From Nocardioides cavernae (GTDB lineage: Bacteria; Actinomycetota; Actinomycetes; Propionibacteriales; Nocardioidaceae): a stretch of 64,000 nucleotides of DNA. Numbering within the stretch: position 1 is the stretch's first letter; each line of letters starts with the position of its first letter. Location: NCBI RefSeq assembly GCF_013410035.1, contig NZ_JACCBW010000002.1, positions 744,001 through 808,000 on the forward strand, given 5' to 3'. The notes beneath the pieces are model-generated. The model was not told the DNA's origin. It searched no databases and saw nothing but the letters and a program-made list of their open reading frames with translations. Shown here in pieces: positions 46,747-57,072 of this stretch. The translations under genes were made by a program, and so were the position numbers.

Positions 46747-47610
46747 ATGGCTGTCAAGACCGTCAAGGTCGACCTCCCCGCCGAGATCTTCGACGTCGAG
46801 GTCAACATCCCCCTGATCCACCAGGTCGTCGTGGCCCAGCAGGCCGCTGCGCGTCAGGGCACGCACGCCACCAAGACCCGCGGCGAGGTCCGCGGCGGTG
46901 GCCGCAAGCCCTACAAGCAGAAGGGCACCGGTCGCGCCCGCCAGGGCTCGACCCGCGCGCCGCAGTTCGCCGGCGGTGGCACCGTCCACGGCCCGCAGCC
47001 GCGCAGCTACGACCAGCGCACCCCCAAGAAGATGAAGGCCGCCGCCCTGCGCGGTGCCCTCTCCGACAGGGCCCGCAACGACCGCGTCCACGTGGTCGAC
47101 GGCCTGGTGTCGGGCGACAAGCCCTCCACCAAGGCCGCGCTCGCCGCGCTGACCTCGCTGACCGACCGCGTGGGCTACCTCGTGGTGCTCGAGCGCTCCG
47201 ACGCGATCACCTGGCTCTCGCTGCGCAACGCGCCCGAGGTCCACATCGTCGCCGTCGACCAGCTCAACACCTACGACGTGCTCGCCGCTGACGACGTGGT
47301 CTTCACCAAGGGTGCCTACGACGTCTTCGTCGGTGGCGCCCCCGCCCCCGCCAAGGCCGAGAAGGTCGAGAAGGCGGAGACGCCCGCCGCGACCGAGGAG
47401 CAGGCCGAGGCCGAGCTCCCCGCCGGTGCCAAGGCGCCGCTCAAGAGCGGCAAGAACCCGAAGGGCTACGAGGTCCTCGGCCAGCAGGCCGGCACCTACC
47501 TCGTCGAGGGCGACGCCGGTTACGACGTCTCCGCGGGTGACTTCTGGTTCAAGTCCGTCGAGGACGCCGAGGCCGCCGGCCTGACCCGTGCCAAGGAGGA
47601 CGACAAGTGA
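46747..47610 (+). CDS. rplD: 50S ribosomal protein L4 with C-terminal extra domain
   Basis: Residues 1-196 are normal L4, including the exit-tunnel loop region [16 protein letters not shown]4 usually ends around 200-225 residues, but here it continues to 287. After an Ala/Glu/Lys linker (197-225) there is a compact module (226-280) with NPKGYEVLG and [15 protein letters not shown], resembling a small domain seen on the ends of other actinobacterial ribosomal proteins (GYxIKGN...WFxSxEDAxAAGF pattern, recalled). Codon use is uniform across the junction. The GTG of rplW overlaps its stop. Confidence 0.96.
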   Translation: MAVKTVKVDLPAEIFDVEVNIPLIHQVVVAQQAAARQGTHATKTRGEVRGGGRKPYKQKGTGRARQGSTRAPQFAGGGTVHGPQPRSYDQRTPKKMKAAALRGALSDRARNDRVHVVDGLVSGDKPSTKAALAALTSLTDRVGYLVVLERSDAITWLSLRNAPEVHIVAVDQLNTYDVLAADDVVFTKGAYDVFVGGAPAPAKAEKVEKAETPAATEEQAEAELPAGAKAPLKSGKNPKGYEVLGQQAGTYLVEGDAGYDVSAGDFWFKSVEDAEAAGLTRAKEDDK

Positions 47611-47912
47611 GCACCCTGCACAAGGACCACCGCGACATCCTGATCGCGCCGGTCGTGTCGGAGAAGAGCTACGGCCTGCTCGACGCCAACAAGTACACCT
47701 TCATCGTCCACCCGGACGCCAACAAGACCGAGATCAAGATCGCGGTCGAGAAGGTCTTCGACGTCAAGGTCACCTCCGTCAACACGATCAACCGCCAGGG
47801 CAAGACGCGTCGCACCCGCTACGGCATGGGCAAGCGTCCCAACACCAAGCGAGCGATCGTCAGCCTCGCCGAGGGCCACCGCATCGACATCTTCGGAGGT
47901 CCGGTCTCCTGA
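47607..47912 (+). CDS. rplW: 50S ribosomal protein L23
   Basis: The 101-residue protein has [15 protein letters not shown] and [15 protein letters not shown]23 lies at the tunnel exit and docks trigger factor and SRP. GTG start with four-base overlap to rplD. Confidence 0.97.
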   Translation: MSTLHKDHRDILIAPVVSEKSYGLLDANKYTFIVHPDANKTEIKIAVEKVFDVKVTSVNTINRQGKTRRTRYGMGKRPNTKRAIVSLAEGHRIDIFGGPVS

Positions 47913-47936
47913 CCGGGCTCCTGAATAGGAACTGAC

Positions 47937-48773
47937 ATGGCTATCCGCAAGTACAAGCCGACCACCCCGGGCCGTCGTGGCTCCTCGGTGGCCGACTTCG
48001 TCGAGATCACCCGGTCCACGCCGGAGAAGTCGCTGACGCGCCCGCTGCCGAAGAACGGTGGCCGCAACAACCAGGGCCGCATCACCACCCGGCACAAGGG
48101 TGGCGGTCACAAGCGTGCCTACCGCATCATCGACTTCCGTCGCTACGACAAGGACGGCGTGCCGGCCAAGGTCGCTCACATCGAGTACGACCCCAACCGC
48201 ACCGCTCGCATCGCGCTGCTGCACTACGCCGACGGCGAGAAGCGCTACATCGTCGCGCCCCGCGGCCTCGAGCAGGGCACCATGGTGGAGTCGGGCCCCA
48301 ACGCCGACATCAAGCCGGGCAACAACCTGCCGCTGCGCAACATCCCGGTGGGCTCGACCATCCACTGCGTGGAGCTGCGTCCCGGCGGCGGTGCGAAGAT
48401 CGCCCGCTCCGCCGGCAACTCCGCCCAGCTGGTCGCCCGTGAGGGGAGCCGCGCCACGCTGCGCCTGCCCTCCGGCGAGATGCGCTTCGTCGACGTGCGC
48501 TGCCGCGCCACGATCGGTGAGGTCGGCAACGCCGAGCAGTCCAACATCAACTGGGGCAAGGCCGGCCGCATGCGGTGGAAGGGCGTCCGCCCGACCGTCC
48601 GCGGTGTCGTCATGAACCCCGTGGACCACCCGCACGGTGGTGGCGAGGGCAAGACCTCCGGTGGTCGCCACCCGGTCTCCCCGTGGGGCAAGCCCGAGGG
48701 CCGCACGCGCAAGCGCAAGGCCAGCGACCGCCAGATCATCCGTCGTCGCAAGTCCGGCAAGGGTAGGAAGTAA
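47937..48773 (+). CDS. rplB: 50S ribosomal protein L2
   Basis: The 278-residue protein starts [14 protein letters not shown] and has the conserved [15 protein letters not shown] loop needed for peptidyl transfer and subunit association. Full length. Confidence 0.98.
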   Translation: MAIRKYKPTTPGRRGSSVADFVEITRSTPEKSLTRPLPKNGGRNNQGRITTRHKGGGHKRAYRIIDFRRYDKDGVPAKVAHIEYDPNRTARIALLHYADGEKRYIVAPRGLEQGTMVESGPNADIKPGNNLPLRNIPVGSTIHCVELRPGGGAKIARSAGNSAQLVAREGSRATLRLPSGEMRFVDVRCRATIGEVGNAEQSNINWGKAGRMRWKGVRPTVRGVVMNPVDHPHGGGEGKTSGGRHPVSPWGKPEGRTRKRKASDRQIIRRRKSGKGRK

Positions 48774-48778
48774 CCGAC

Positions 48779-49060
48779 ATGCCTCGTAGCCTCAAGAAGG
48801 GCCCCTTCGTGGACGGCCACCTCCAGAAGAAGGTGGACGCCGAGAACGAGAAGGGCTCGCACAACGTCATCAAGACCTGGTCGCGCCGGTCGATGATCGT
48901 GCCCGACATGATCGGTCACACCATCGCCGTGCACGACGGTCGCAAGCACGTCCCGGTCTTCGTGACCGACTCGATGGTCGGCCACAAGCTCGGGGAGTTC
49001 GCCCCGACCCGCACCTACCGCGGGCACGTCAAGGAAGACCGGAAGGGACGCCGTCGATGA
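48779..49060 (+). CDS. rpsS: 30S ribosomal protein S19
   Basis: The 93-residue protein shows [14 protein letters not shown] and [15 protein letters not shown]. It binds with S13 in the 30S head. Its stop overlaps the rplV start by four bases. Confidence 0.98.
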   Translation: MPRSLKKGPFVDGHLQKKVDAENEKGSHNVIKTWSRRSMIVPDMIGHTIAVHDGRKHVPVFVTDSMVGHKLGEFAPTRTYRGHVKEDRKGRRR

Positions 49061-49494
49061 GCACCACCGAGCGCAGCCGCACCAGTGCGCGCCGCGAGTC
49101 GCTGCTCGGCGACCAGCCGGGCGCGTTCGCCAGCGCACGCTACGTGCGGATCACCCCGATGAAGGCCCGCCGTGTCGTCGACATGGTCCGTGGCCTCCAG
49201 GTCGACGAGGCCCTGACGCTGCTGCAGTTCGCGCCGCAGGCCGCCTCCGAGACCGTCTACAAGGTGCTGGAGAGCGCGATCGCCAACGCGGAGACGACCG
49301 AGGGCCTCAACCGGGCCGACCTCGTCCTCTCCGTCGCGATGGTCGACGAGGGCCCGACGATGAAGCGTTGGCGTCCGCGTGCCCAGGGCCGCGCGACCCG
49401 CATCAACAAGCGCACGAGCCACATCACCCTCGCGGTGCAGCCGGCCGACGCGCTGACCACGTCCGCCAAGGGCAAGAACGGAAAGGGTGCCTGA
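49057..49494 (+). CDS. rplV: 50S ribosomal protein L22
   Basis: The 145-residue protein has [16 protein letters not shown] and the tunnel-lining hairpin [18 protein letters not shown]. It has a 25-residue polar N-terminal extension before the core. The last base of its TGA is the first of the rpsC ATG. Confidence 0.97.
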   Translation: MSTTERSRTSARRESLLGDQPGAFASARYVRITPMKARRVVDMVRGLQVDEALTLLQFAPQAASETVYKVLESAIANAETTEGLNRADLVLSVAMVDEGPTMKRWRPRAQGRATRINKRTSHITLAVQPADALTTSAKGKNGKGA

Positions 49495-50312
49495 TGGGCC
49501 AGAAGATCAACCCGAACGGCTTCCGCCTGGGCATCTCCACCGACCACAAGAGCCGTTGGTACGCCGACAAGCTCTACAAGTCGTACGTCGGTGAGGACGT
49601 CGCCATCCGCAAGCTGCTCTCCAAGGGCATGGAGCGGGCCGGCATCGCCAAGGTCGAGATCGAGCGCACCCGTGACCGCGTCCGGGTGGACATCCACACC
49701 GCGCGTCCCGGCATCGTCATCGGTCGCCGCGGCGCCGAGGCCGACCGCATCCGCGGCGAGCTCGAGAAGCTCACCGGCAAGCAGGTGCAGCTCAACATCC
49801 TCGAGGTCAAGAACCCCGAGATCGACGCGCAGCTGGTCGCCCAGGGCGTCGCCGAGCAGCTCTCCGGCCGTGTGCAGTTCCGCCGCGCCATGCGCAAGGC
49901 GATGCAGACCTCGATGCGCTCGGGTGCCAAGGGCATCCGGATCCAGTGCTCGGGTCGTCTCAACGGTGCCGAGATGTCGCGCACGGAGTTCTACCGCGAG
50001 GGCCGCGTGCCCCTGCACACCCTCCGCGCGGACATCGACTACGGCTTCTACGAGGCCCGCACCACCTTCGGCCGCATCGGCGTGAAGGTGTGGATCTACA
50101 AGGGCGAGGTCGCCGGCACGCGTGCCGAGCGCCAGGCCCAGCAGGCCGCCCGCGCCGGTGCCCCCGGCCGTGGTGGTCGTCCCAACACCCGTGGCGGCGA
50201 CCGTCCGAGCCGTGGCTCGCGCGGCGACCGCGCTCCTCGCACCGAGGCCACCGCTGAGACCTCAGCGGCCCCGGCTGCCGAGGCTGCACCGAGCACCGGA
50301 CAGGAGGCCTGA
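49494..50312 (+). CDS. rpsC: 30S ribosomal protein S3
   Basis: The 272-residue protein starts [13 protein letters not shown] and includes the KH domain [17 protein letters not shown]-terminal tail from about residue 215, rich in Gly, Arg and Ala, is longer than in E. coli, as is usual for actinobacteria. ATG shares a base with the rplV stop. Confidence 0.98.
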   Translation: MGQKINPNGFRLGISTDHKSRWYADKLYKSYVGEDVAIRKLLSKGMERAGIAKVEIERTRDRVRVDIHTARPGIVIGRRGAEADRIRGELEKLTGKQVQLNILEVKNPEIDAQLVAQGVAEQLSGRVQFRRAMRKAMQTSMRSGAKGIRIQCSGRLNGAEMSRTEFYREGRVPLHTLRADIDYGFYEARTTFGRIGVKVWIYKGEVAGTRAERQAQQAARAGAPGRGGRPNTRGGDRPSRGSRGDRAPRTEATAETSAAPAAEAAPSTGQEA

Positions 50313-50316
50313 CCTC

Positions 50317-50736
50317 ATGTTGATGCCCCGTCGCGTCAAGCACCGCAAGCAGCACCATCCCAAGCGTCGTGGCGTCGCCAAGGGCGGCACCTCGCTGGCC
50401 TTCGGTGACTTCGGCATCCAGGCGGTCGAGGGTCACTACGTGACCAACCGACAGATCGAGTCGGCCCGTATCGCCATGACCCGTCACATCAAGCGTGGCG
50501 GCAAGGTCTGGATCAACATCTACCCGGACCGCCCGCTGACCAAGAAGCCGGCCGAGACCCGCATGGGCTCCGGCAAGGGCTCCCCCGAGTGGTGGGTGGC
50601 CAACGTCAAGCCCGGCCGCGTCATGTTCGAACTCTCCGGCGTCGACGAGACGGTTGCCCGCGAGGCCATGCGCCGCGCGATGCACAAGCTCCCGATGAAG
50701 TGCCGGTTCATCTCCCGTGAGGCCGGTGAATTCTGA
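50317..50736 (+). CDS. rplP: 50S ribosomal protein L16
   Basis: The 139-residue protein starts [15 protein letters not shown] and contains [20 protein letters not shown]. It contacts the A-site tRNA. CAGGAGG lies about ten bases before the ATG at 50317. Confidence 0.98.
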   Translation: MLMPRRVKHRKQHHPKRRGVAKGGTSLAFGDFGIQAVEGHYVTNRQIESARIAMTRHIKRGGKVWINIYPDRPLTKKPAETRMGSGKGSPEWWVANVKPGRVMFELSGVDETVAREAMRRAMHKLPMKCRFISREAGEF

Positions 50737-50978
50737 TGGCAACCAAGCTGAACGCCCACGAGCTCGACGAGCTCGACGCCACCGAGCTGGAGGCGAAGCT
50801 GCGCGAGGCCAAGGAGGAGCTGTTCAACCTCCGTTTCCAGGCGGCCACCGGCCAGCTGGAGAGCCACGGCCGGCTCCGCACGGTCAAGAAGGACATCGCC
50901 CGCATCTACACCGTGGTCCGTGAGCGCGAGCTCGGGATCCGCACGGCGCCGGGCACCAACGAAGAGGCGAAGGCATGA
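50736..50978 (+). CDS. rpmC: 50S ribosomal protein L29
   Basis: The 80-residue protein has the L29 helical core [20 protein letters not shown] and a short tail. ATG shares one base with the rplP stop, and its stop overlaps rpsQ. Confidence 0.97.
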   Translation: MATKLNAHELDELDATELEAKLREAKEELFNLRFQAATGQLESHGRLRTVKKDIARIYTVVRERELGIRTAPGTNEEAKA

Positions 50979-51256
50979 GCGACAACACTGCTACCACGGC
51001 TGGCGAGCGCAACCAGCGCAAGACCCGCGAGGGCCTCGTCGTGAGCGACAAGATGGACAAGACCATCGTCGTCGCCGTCGAGGACCGCGTGAAGCACGCC
51101 CTCTACGGCAAGGTCCTGCGCAAGACGTCGCGCCTGAAGGCACACGACGAGACCAACCAGTGCGGCATCGGCGACCGGGTCCTCATCATGGAGACCCGCC
51201 CGCTCTCGGCCACCAAGCGCTGGCGCCTCGTCGAGGTGCTCGAGAAGGCCAAGTGA
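50975..51256 (+). CDS. rpsQ: 30S ribosomal protein S17
   Basis: The 93-residue protein has [20 protein letters not shown] and the loop [18 protein letters not shown]. It binds 16S rRNA early in assembly. A 103-base gap with a hairpin follows. Confidence 0.97.
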   Translation: MSDNTATTAGERNQRKTREGLVVSDKMDKTIVVAVEDRVKHALYGKVLRKTSRLKAHDETNQCGIGDRVLIMETRPLSATKRWRLVEVLEKAK

Positions 51257-51259
51257 CCT

Positions 51260-51275
51260 GAGGCCCTCGGGCCTC
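51260..51275 (+). terminator. short perfect hairpin between rpsQ and rplN
   Basis: Arms GAGGCCC and GGGCCTC around TC directly follow the rpsQ stop. No U tract follows, so it may be a weak terminator, a processing signal or the boundary between the S10 and spc operons. The remaining spacer carries AGGAGA before rplN. Confidence 0.45.
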
Positions 51276-51359
51276 GCGCACCAGTTTCCACATATCAGTT
51301 CGGCCAGGCTCGCTCCCCGATGAGAGGGCGAGAACCAGCTCGACAACCAGGAGAAATCA

Positions 51360-51728
51360 ATGATCCAGCAGGAGTCGCGACTCAAGGTCGCCGACAACAC
51401 CGGTGCGAAGGAGATCCTCTGCATCCGTGTTCTCGGTGGCTCTGGGCGTCGCTACGCCGGCATCGGTGACGTCATCGTCGCCACCGTCAAGGACGCGATC
51501 CCCGGTGGCAACGTCAAGAAGGGCGACGTCGTCAAGGCCGTGGTCGTGCGCACCGTCAAGGAGCGTCGCCGCGCCGACGGTTCCTACATCCGCTTCGACG
51601 AGAACGCCGCCGTCATCCTCAAGAACGACGGCGAGCCCCGTGGCACGCGCATCTTCGGCCCGGTCGGCCGCGAGCTGCGCGAGAAGCGCTTCATGAAGAT
51701 CATCTCGCTCGCCCCGGAGGTGCTGTGA
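51360..51728 (+). CDS. rplN: 50S ribosomal protein L14
   Basis: The 122-residue protein starts [18 protein letters not shown] and has the [15 protein letters not shown] motif. It contributes to bridges with the 30S subunit. First gene of the spc-type cluster. Confidence 0.98.
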   Translation: MIQQESRLKVADNTGAKEILCIRVLGGSGRRYAGIGDVIVATVKDAIPGGNVKKGDVVKAVVVRTVKERRRADGSYIRFDENAAVILKNDGEPRGTRIFGPVGRELREKRFMKIISLAPEVL

Positions 51729-51731
51729 GAG

Positions 51732-52085
51732 ATGGGTAAGGACATGAACATCAAGAAGGGCGACACCGTCAAGGTGATCGCTGGCAAGGACAAGGGTGCC
51801 CAGGGCAAGGTCATCACGGTCCTCCGCGAGGAGGAGCGCGTGATCGTCGAGGGTGTCAACCTCGTCAAGCGCCACACCAAGTCCGTGCAGCAGACCAACA
51901 CCACCGGCGGCATCATCACCCGCGAGGCGCCCATCCACGTCTCCAACGTGATGCTCGTCGAGGGCGACGGCGTCACGCGCGTCGGCTTCCGCCGCGACGA
52001 GGTCACCAAGCGCCGTCCCGACGGCTCGACCTACGAGGCCAGCCGCTCGGTCCGCGTGTCCCGCAAGACCGGCAAGGAGATCTGA
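51732..52085 (+). CDS. rplX: 50S ribosomal protein L24
   Basis: The 117-residue protein has the KOW motif [18 protein letters not shown] and [11 protein letters not shown]. It is an assembly initiator of the 50S. An alternative ATG exists four codons downstream. Confidence 0.97.
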   Translation: MGKDMNIKKGDTVKVIAGKDKGAQGKVITVLREEERVIVEGVNLVKRHTKSVQQTNTTGGIITREAPIHVSNVMLVEGDGVTRVGFRRDEVTKRRPDGSTYEASRSVRVSRKTGKEI

Positions 52086-52086
52086 G

Positions 52087-52653
52087 ATGGCCGAGACCCA
52101 GACCACCGAGATCCCCCGCCTCAAGGCGCGCTACCGCGAGGAGATCGTCCCCGCCCTGCGCAACGAGTTCGAGATCGCCAACATCATGCAGGTGCCCGGC
52201 CTGACCAAGATCGTGGTCAACATGGGCGTCGGCGAGGCTGCTCGCGACTCCAAGCTGATCGAGGGCGCCATCCGCGACCTCACCGCGATCACCGGTCAGA
52301 AGCCGGCCGTGACCAAGGCCCGCAAGTCCATCGCGCAGTTCAAGCTGCGCGAGGGCATGCCGATCGGCGCGCACGTCACGCTGCGCGGCGACCGCATGTG
52401 GGAGTTCCTGGACCGCCTGCTGTCCCTGGCGCTGCCCCGCATCCGTGACTTCCGCGGCCTCTCGCCGAAGCAGTTCGACGGTCGCGGCAACTACACCTTC
52501 GGTCTCACCGAGCAGGTCATGTTCCACGAGATCAACCAGGACCGGATCGACCGGTCGCGCGGTATGGACATCACCGTCGTGACCACCGCCACCAACGACG
52601 ACGAGGGGCGCGCGCTGCTCAAGCAGCTCGGCTTCCCGTTCAAGGAGAACTGA
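52087..52653 (+). CDS. rplE: 50S ribosomal protein L5
   Basis: The 188-residue protein has [19 protein letters not shown] and [15 protein letters not shown]5 binds 5S rRNA and the P-site tRNA. Starts one base after the rplX stop. Confidence 0.98.
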
Positions 52654-52654
52654 C

Positions 52655-52840
52655 ATGGCGAAGACTGCGCTCAAGGTCAAGGCCGCCCGCAAGCCGAAGT
52701 TCGCCGTCCGCGGCTACACCCGGTGCCAGCGCTGCGGTCGCCCCAAGGCCGTCTACCGCAAGTTCGGCCTGTGCCGCATCTGCCTGCGCGAGATGGCCCA
52801 CCGCGGCGAGCTGCCCGGCGTCACCAAGTCCTCCTGGTAA
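52655..52840 (+). CDS. rpsZ: 30S ribosomal protein S14, zinc-binding type Z
   Basis: The 61-residue form keeps two CxxC pairs (RCQRCGR and LCRICLR), the zinc-ribbon version of S14. Many actinobacteria also have a longer zinc-free S14 under Zur control elsewhere; none is in the window. Confidence 0.97.
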
Positions 52841-52909
52841 TCACCTCACACCCGTTGCAGGTCCCCAGGCCGTGAGCCTGAGGAAACCACGACGAGAAAG
52901 AACCACATC

Positions 52910-53329
52910 ATGACGATGACTGACCCGATCGCAGACATGCTCACGCGTCTGCGCAACGCCAACCAGGCGTACCACGACGTGGTGTCGATGCCTTACAGCA
53001 AGATGAAGGCCGGCCTCGCGGAGATCCTCAAGCAGGAGGGCTACATCACCTCCTACGACGTCGCCGACAACGTCTCGGCCGAGGGCGAGCCCGCCGTCGG
53101 CAAGACGCTGACCGTGACGCTCAAGTACGGCCGCAACCGGGAGCGCTCGATCGCCGGCGTGCGCCGCATCAGCAAGCCCGGCCTGCGCGTCTACGCCAAG
53201 CACACCAACCTGCCCAAGGTCCTCGGTGGCCTCGGCGTCGCGATCATCTCGACGTCGCAGGGACTGCTGACCGACCGCCAGGCGAACCAGAAGGGCGTGG
53301 GCGGCGAAGTCCTCGCCTACGTCTGGTGA
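52910..53329 (+). CDS. rpsH: 30S ribosomal protein S8
   Basis: The 139-residue protein begins [18 protein letters not shown] and ends with [22 protein letters not shown]. It binds the central 16S domain. A 69-base gap before it has a small hairpin (CAGGC/GCCTG). Confidence 0.97.
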   Translation: MTMTDPIADMLTRLRNANQAYHDVVSMPYSKMKAGLAEILKQEGYITSYDVADNVSAEGEPAVGKTLTVTLKYGRNRERSIAGVRRISKPGLRVYAKHTNLPKVLGGLGVAIISTSQGLLTDRQANQKGVGGEVLAYVW

Positions 53330-53363
53330 CCCGGACCAACTGAGACCAGGAAGAGAGAGAAGC

Positions 53364-53906
53364 ATGTCGCGCATTGGCAAGCTCCCCATCGCGGTCCCGT
53401 CCGGTGTCGACGTCGCGATCGACGACTCGCTGGTGACCGTCAAGGGCCCCAAGGGCACCCTGTCGCACACCATCGCCTCGCCGATCACGGTCGCCAAGGG
53501 CGAGGACGGCATCCTCGAGGTGCAGCGTCCCAACGACGAGCGCGAGAGCCGCTCGCTGCACGGCCTGACCCGCACCCTCATCAACAACATGGTGGTGGGC
53601 GTGACCGAGGGCTACGAGAAGAAGCTCGAGATCGTCGGCGTGGGCTACCGCGTCCTGCCGAAGGGCCCGACGCAGCTGGAGTTCCAGCTCGGCTACTCGC
53701 ACCCGATCATCTTCGACGCCCCCGAGGGCATCACCTTCACGACCGAGGGCCCGACCAAGCTCGGCGTCGTCGGCATCGACAAGCAGCTCGTCGGTGAGGT
53801 TGCGGCCAAGATCCGCAAGCTCCGCAAGCCCGAGCCCTACAAGGGCAAGGGCGTGCGCTACGCCGGCGAGCACATCCGCCGCAAGGTCGGAAAGGCCGGT
53901 AAGTGA
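53364..53906 (+). CDS. rplF: 50S ribosomal protein L6
   Basis: The 180-residue protein starts [15 protein letters not shown] and has the C-terminal [30 protein letters not shown] Shine-Dalgarno-like run precedes it. Confidence 0.98.
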   Translation: MSRIGKLPIAVPSGVDVAIDDSLVTVKGPKGTLSHTIASPITVAKGEDGILEVQRPNDERESRSLHGLTRTLINNMVVGVTEGYEKKLEIVGVGYRVLPKGPTQLEFQLGYSHPIIFDAPEGITFTTEGPTKLGVVGIDKQLVGEVAAKIRKLRKPEPYKGKGVRYAGEHIRRKVGKAGK

Positions 53907-53907
53907 C

Positions 53908-54291
53908 ATGGCGATCTCGCTGAGCAACAACAAGCACACGGCGAACCGTGTCCGTGCCCGCCTGCGCCGCCAGGCGCGCGGTCGCAAGCGGATCCACGGC
54001 ACGACCGAGCGTCCGCGCCTGGTCGTGACCCGTTCGGCCCGCCACATCACCGTGCAGGTCGTCGACGACCTCGCCGGCGCGACGCTGGCGTACGCCTCGT
54101 CGATGGAGGCCGACGTCCGCACCGCGGGTGGCGACAAGACCGCGCAGGCCAAGAAGGTCGGCGAGCTCGTCGCGTCGCGTGCCAAGGCCGCGGGCGTCGA
54201 GGGCGTCGTCTTCGACCGTGCCGGCAACAAGTACCACGGCCGCATCGCGGCCCTGGCCGACGCCGCCCGTGAGGGCGGCCTCCAGTTCTGA
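53908..54291 (+). CDS. rplR: 50S ribosomal protein L18
   Basis: The 127-residue protein has the 5S-binding N-terminus [20 protein letters not shown] and the C-terminal [20 protein letters not shown]. It starts one base after the rplF stop. Confidence 0.97.
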   Translation: MAISLSNNKHTANRVRARLRRQARGRKRIHGTTERPRLVVTRSARHITVQVVDDLAGATLAYASSMEADVRTAGGDKTAQAKKVGELVASRAKAAGVEGVVFDRAGNKYHGRIAALADAAREGGLQF

Positions 54292-54329
54292 TCGCCCACG
54301 CGAAGAATTCTGAAAGAGGAGAAAGTCTC

Positions 54330-54947
54330 ATGAGCGGAGCCCAGCGCGGACAGCGCGGTGGCGAGCGCCAGGGCGGCGACCGTCGCGGAGGACGCGACAA
54401 CGGTCGCGGCCAGGCTGACAAGACCGCCTACATCGAGCGCGTCGTGGCGATCAACCGTGTCGCCAAGGTCGTGAAGGGTGGTCGTCGCTTCAGCTTCACC
54501 GCCCTCGTGATCGTCGGCGACGGTGATGGTCTGGTCGGCGTCGGCTACGGCAAGGCGAAGGAAGTTCCCGCGGCGATCGCCAAGGGTGTCGAGGAGGCCA
54601 AGAAGCACTTCTTCAAGGTCCCCCGCATCCAGGGCACCATCCCGCACCCGGTGCAGGGTGAGAAGGCCGCGGGCGTCGTCCTGCTGCGTCCCGCCGCTCC
54701 CGGTACCGGCGTCATCGCCGGTGGCCCGGTGCGTGCGGTCCTCGAGTGCGCCGGCATCCACGACGTGCTGAGCAAGTCGCTCGGCTCGTCCAACCAGATC
54801 AACATCGTCCACGCGACCGTCGAGGCGCTGCGGATGCTCGAGGAGCCCGAGGCCGTGGCTGCTCGCCGTGGCATGCGCGTCGAGGACGTCACCCCGGCCG
54901 CCCTGCTCAAGGCGCGTGCCGAGGCTGCGGCGGAGGTGTCGGCCTGA
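54330..54947 (+). CDS. rpsE: 30S ribosomal protein S5
   Basis: The 205-residue protein has a Gly/Arg-rich N-terminal tail, the RNA-binding [14 protein letters not shown] and [13 protein letters not shown]5 affects decoding accuracy. Its TGA shares a base with the rpmD ATG. Confidence 0.98.
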   Translation: MSGAQRGQRGGERQGGDRRGGRDNGRGQADKTAYIERVVAINRVAKVVKGGRRFSFTALVIVGDGDGLVGVGYGKAKEVPAAIAKGVEEAKKHFFKVPRIQGTIPHPVQGEKAAGVVLLRPAAPGTGVIAGGPVRAVLECAGIHDVLSKSLGSSNQINIVHATVEALRMLEEPEAVAARRGMRVEDVTPAALLKARAEAAAEVSA

Positions 54948-55129
54948 TGGCACAGCTCAAGGTCCAGCAGAAGCGCGGCACGGTCGGCCTCAAGGCCAAC
55001 CAGCGCGAGACGCTTCGTTCCCTCGGTCTCAAGCGGATCGGCGACGTCGTCGTGAAGGAAGACCGCCCGGAGATCCGGGGCATGATCAACACCGTCCGTC
55101 ACCTGGTGACGTTCGAGGAGGTGGAGTGA
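54947..55129 (+). CDS. rpmD: 50S ribosomal protein L30
   Basis: The 60-residue protein has [20 protein letters not shown] and [12 protein letters not shown]. Coupled to rpsE by a one-base overlap (TGATG). Confidence 0.97.
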   Translation: MAQLKVQQKRGTVGLKANQRETLRSLGLKRIGDVVVKEDRPEIRGMINTVRHLVTFEEVE

Positions 55130-55130
55130 C

Positions 55131-55571
55131 ATGACGCTCAAGCTGCACCACTTGCGTCCCGCTCCGGGCGCCAAGACCGCCAAGACCCGCGTGGGTCGCG
55201 GTGAGGGCTCGAAGGGCAAGACCGCCGGTCGCGGTACCAAGGGCACCAAGGCGCGCTACCAGGTCCCGGCTGCCTTCGAGGGTGGCCAGATGCCGATCCA
55301 CATGCGCCTGCCCAAGCTGAAGGGCTTCAAGAACCCCTTCCGCGTGGAGTTCCAGGTCGTCAACCTCGACCGCCTCGGCGAGCTGTTCCCCGAGGGCGGC
55401 TCCGTGACCGTCGCCGACCTCGTCGCGAAGGGCGCCGTCCGCAAGGGCCAGCCCGTCAAGGTGCTCGGCCAGGGCGACATCTCGGTCGCCGTCCAGGTGA
55501 GCGTCGACGCGTTCTCGACCTCCGCCAAGGAGAAGATCGAGGCCGCCGGCGGCACCGCGACCGTGGCCTGA
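55131..55571 (+). CDS. rplO: 50S ribosomal protein L15
   Basis: The 146-residue protein begins [15 protein letters not shown] with the glycine-rich [16 protein letters not shown] and [17 protein letters not shown] strong terminator follows. Confidence 0.98.
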   Translation: MTLKLHHLRPAPGAKTAKTRVGRGEGSKGKTAGRGTKGTKARYQVPAAFEGGQMPIHMRLPKLKGFKNPFRVEFQVVNLDRLGELFPEGGSVTVADLVAKGAVRKGQPVKVLGQGDISVAVQVSVDAFSTSAKEKIEAAGGTATVA

Positions 55572-55595
55572 GGCCGCGATCTCGCACATCCGGTG

Positions 55596-55634
55596 AAGGC
55601 CTGGCCGCACAGTGGGAACTGTCGGCCGGGCCTT
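55596..55634 (+). terminator. intrinsic-type terminator separating rplO from secY
   Basis: Arms AAGGCCTGGCCG (55596-55607) and CGGCCGGGCCTT (55623-55634) pair with one T-G wobble, continuing into ACAGT/ACTGT around GGGA. A T-rich stretch follows (TTTGTCGTTCTT). This should end the ribosomal protein transcript. Confidence 0.85.
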
Positions 55635-55683
55635 TGTCGTTCTTCCCCTTGACTCCCGGGGATAAAGCGGGTCAGAACCCGAC

Positions 55684-55692
55684 TGTTAGGCT
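55684..55692 (+). promoter_or_regulatory. extended -10 promoter of secY-adk-map
   Basis: TGT followed by TAGGCT forms an extended -10 (TGn-TAnnnT) at 55684-55692. A TTGACT at 55649-55654 is too distant to be its -35. A start near 55699 would leave a leader of about 80 bases before the secY GTG. Confidence 0.5.
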
Positions 55693-55776
55693 TCCCCGGG
55701 CCCTCCGCCGCACGACGGTGAGGGTTTCTCGTCCGCCCGCCGATCATGGCCGGGCACCCATACGAAAGAGGAACCA

Positions 55777-57072
55777 GTGCTAGGCGCGTTCGCCAACGCT
55801 TTCCGGACTCCGGACCTGCGGCGCAAGCTGCTCTTCGTCCTGCTGATCATCACGATCTTCCGGCTCGGCTCGCAGGTGCCCACCCCCGGTGTGCACGTCG
55901 CCAACGTGCAGGCCTGCATCAGCCAGCTGGAGGAGGGCGGCCTCTACAGCCTGATCAACCTCTTCTCAGGTGGTGCGCTGCTCCAGCTCACCATCTTCGC
56001 GCTCGGGATCATGCCGTACATCACGGCCTCCATCATCCTGCAGCTGCTCGTCGTGGTCATCCCGCGGCTCGAGGCGCTGAAGAAGGAGGGCCAGGCCGGC
56101 CAGACGAAGATCACGCAGTACACCCGTTACCTGACGCTGGGCCTCGCGGTCCTCCAGGCCACGGGCATCGTCGCGCTCGCCCGCAACGGCGCGCTGCTGC
56201 AGGGCTGCACGCGCGACCTGCTGCACGACGACGGCACGAGCACCTTCCTCGTCATGGTGGTCACCATGACCGCGGGCACCGCGGTCATCATGTGGCTCGG
56301 TGAGCTCATCACCGACCGCGGCATCGGCAACGGCATGTCGATCCTGATCTTCACCCAGGTCGTCGCCACCTTCCCGGCGTCGCTGTGGAGCGTGCAGACC
56401 TCCAAGGGCTGGGTCGTCTTCAGCATCGTGATGGTCGTCGGCCTGATCCTGGTCGCCGCCGTCATCTTCATCGAGCAGGCGCAGCGCCGCATCCCGGTGC
56501 AGTACGCCCGTCGCATGGTGGGTCGCAAGATGTTCGGCGGGAACTCGACCTACATCCCGCTCAAGGTGAACCAGGCCGGCATCATCCCGGTCATCTTCGC
56601 CTCGTCGCTGCTCTACCTGCCGGCGATGGCGGTGCAGTTCAACCCGGAGAGCTCCAACCCGGTCCTGGACTTCATCGGCACCTACCTCGTGGGCGGCGAC
56701 CACCCGCTGTACATGATCTCGTACTTCGCACTCATCATCTTCTTCACGTACTTCTACGTCTCGATCACCTTCAACCCTGTGGAGGTCGCGGACAACATGA
56801 AGAAGTACGGCGGCTTCATCCCCGGGATCCGGGCGGGCAAGCCGACCGAGGACTACCTGTCCTACGTCCTGTCCCGCATCACGTTCCCTGGAGCTCTCTA
56901 CCTCGGTCTGATCTCGCTGGTCCCGCTCATCGCGTTCGCGATGATCCAGGCCAACCAGAACTTCCCGTTCGGCGGCACGTCGATCCTCATCATGGTGGGT
57001 GTCGCGCTCGACACGGTGAAGCAGATCGAGAGCCAGCTCCAGCAGCGCAACTACGAAGGATTCCTCCGCTAA
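55777..57072 (+). CDS. secY: protein translocase channel subunit SecY
   Basis: The 431-residue protein has ten predicted membrane helices, the N-terminal FRTPDLRRKLLFVLLIITIF, the plug-side GGALLQLTIFALGIMPYI and the MKKYGGFIPGIRAGKPT loop. It forms the Sec channel with SecE. GTG start with AAAGAGGAA upstream. The stop is adjacent to the adk ATG. Confidence 0.98.
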   Translation: MLGAFANAFRTPDLRRKLLFVLLIITIFRLGSQVPTPGVHVANVQACISQLEEGGLYSLINLFSGGALLQLTIFALGIMPYITASIILQLLVVVIPRLEALKKEGQAGQTKITQYTRYLTLGLAVLQATGIVALARNGALLQGCTRDLLHDDGTSTFLVMVVTMTAGTAVIMWLGELITDRGIGNGMSILIFTQVVATFPASLWSVQTSKGWVVFSIVMVVGLILVAAVIFIEQAQRRIPVQYARRMVGRKMFGGNSTYIPLKVNQAGIIPVIFASSLLYLPAMAVQFNPESSNPVLDFIGTYLVGGDHPLYMISYFALIIFFTYFYVSITFNPVEVADNMKKYGGFIPGIRAGKPTEDYLSYVLSRITFPGALYLGLISLVPLIAFAMIQANQNFPFGGTSILIMVGVALDTVKQIESQLQQRNYEGFLR

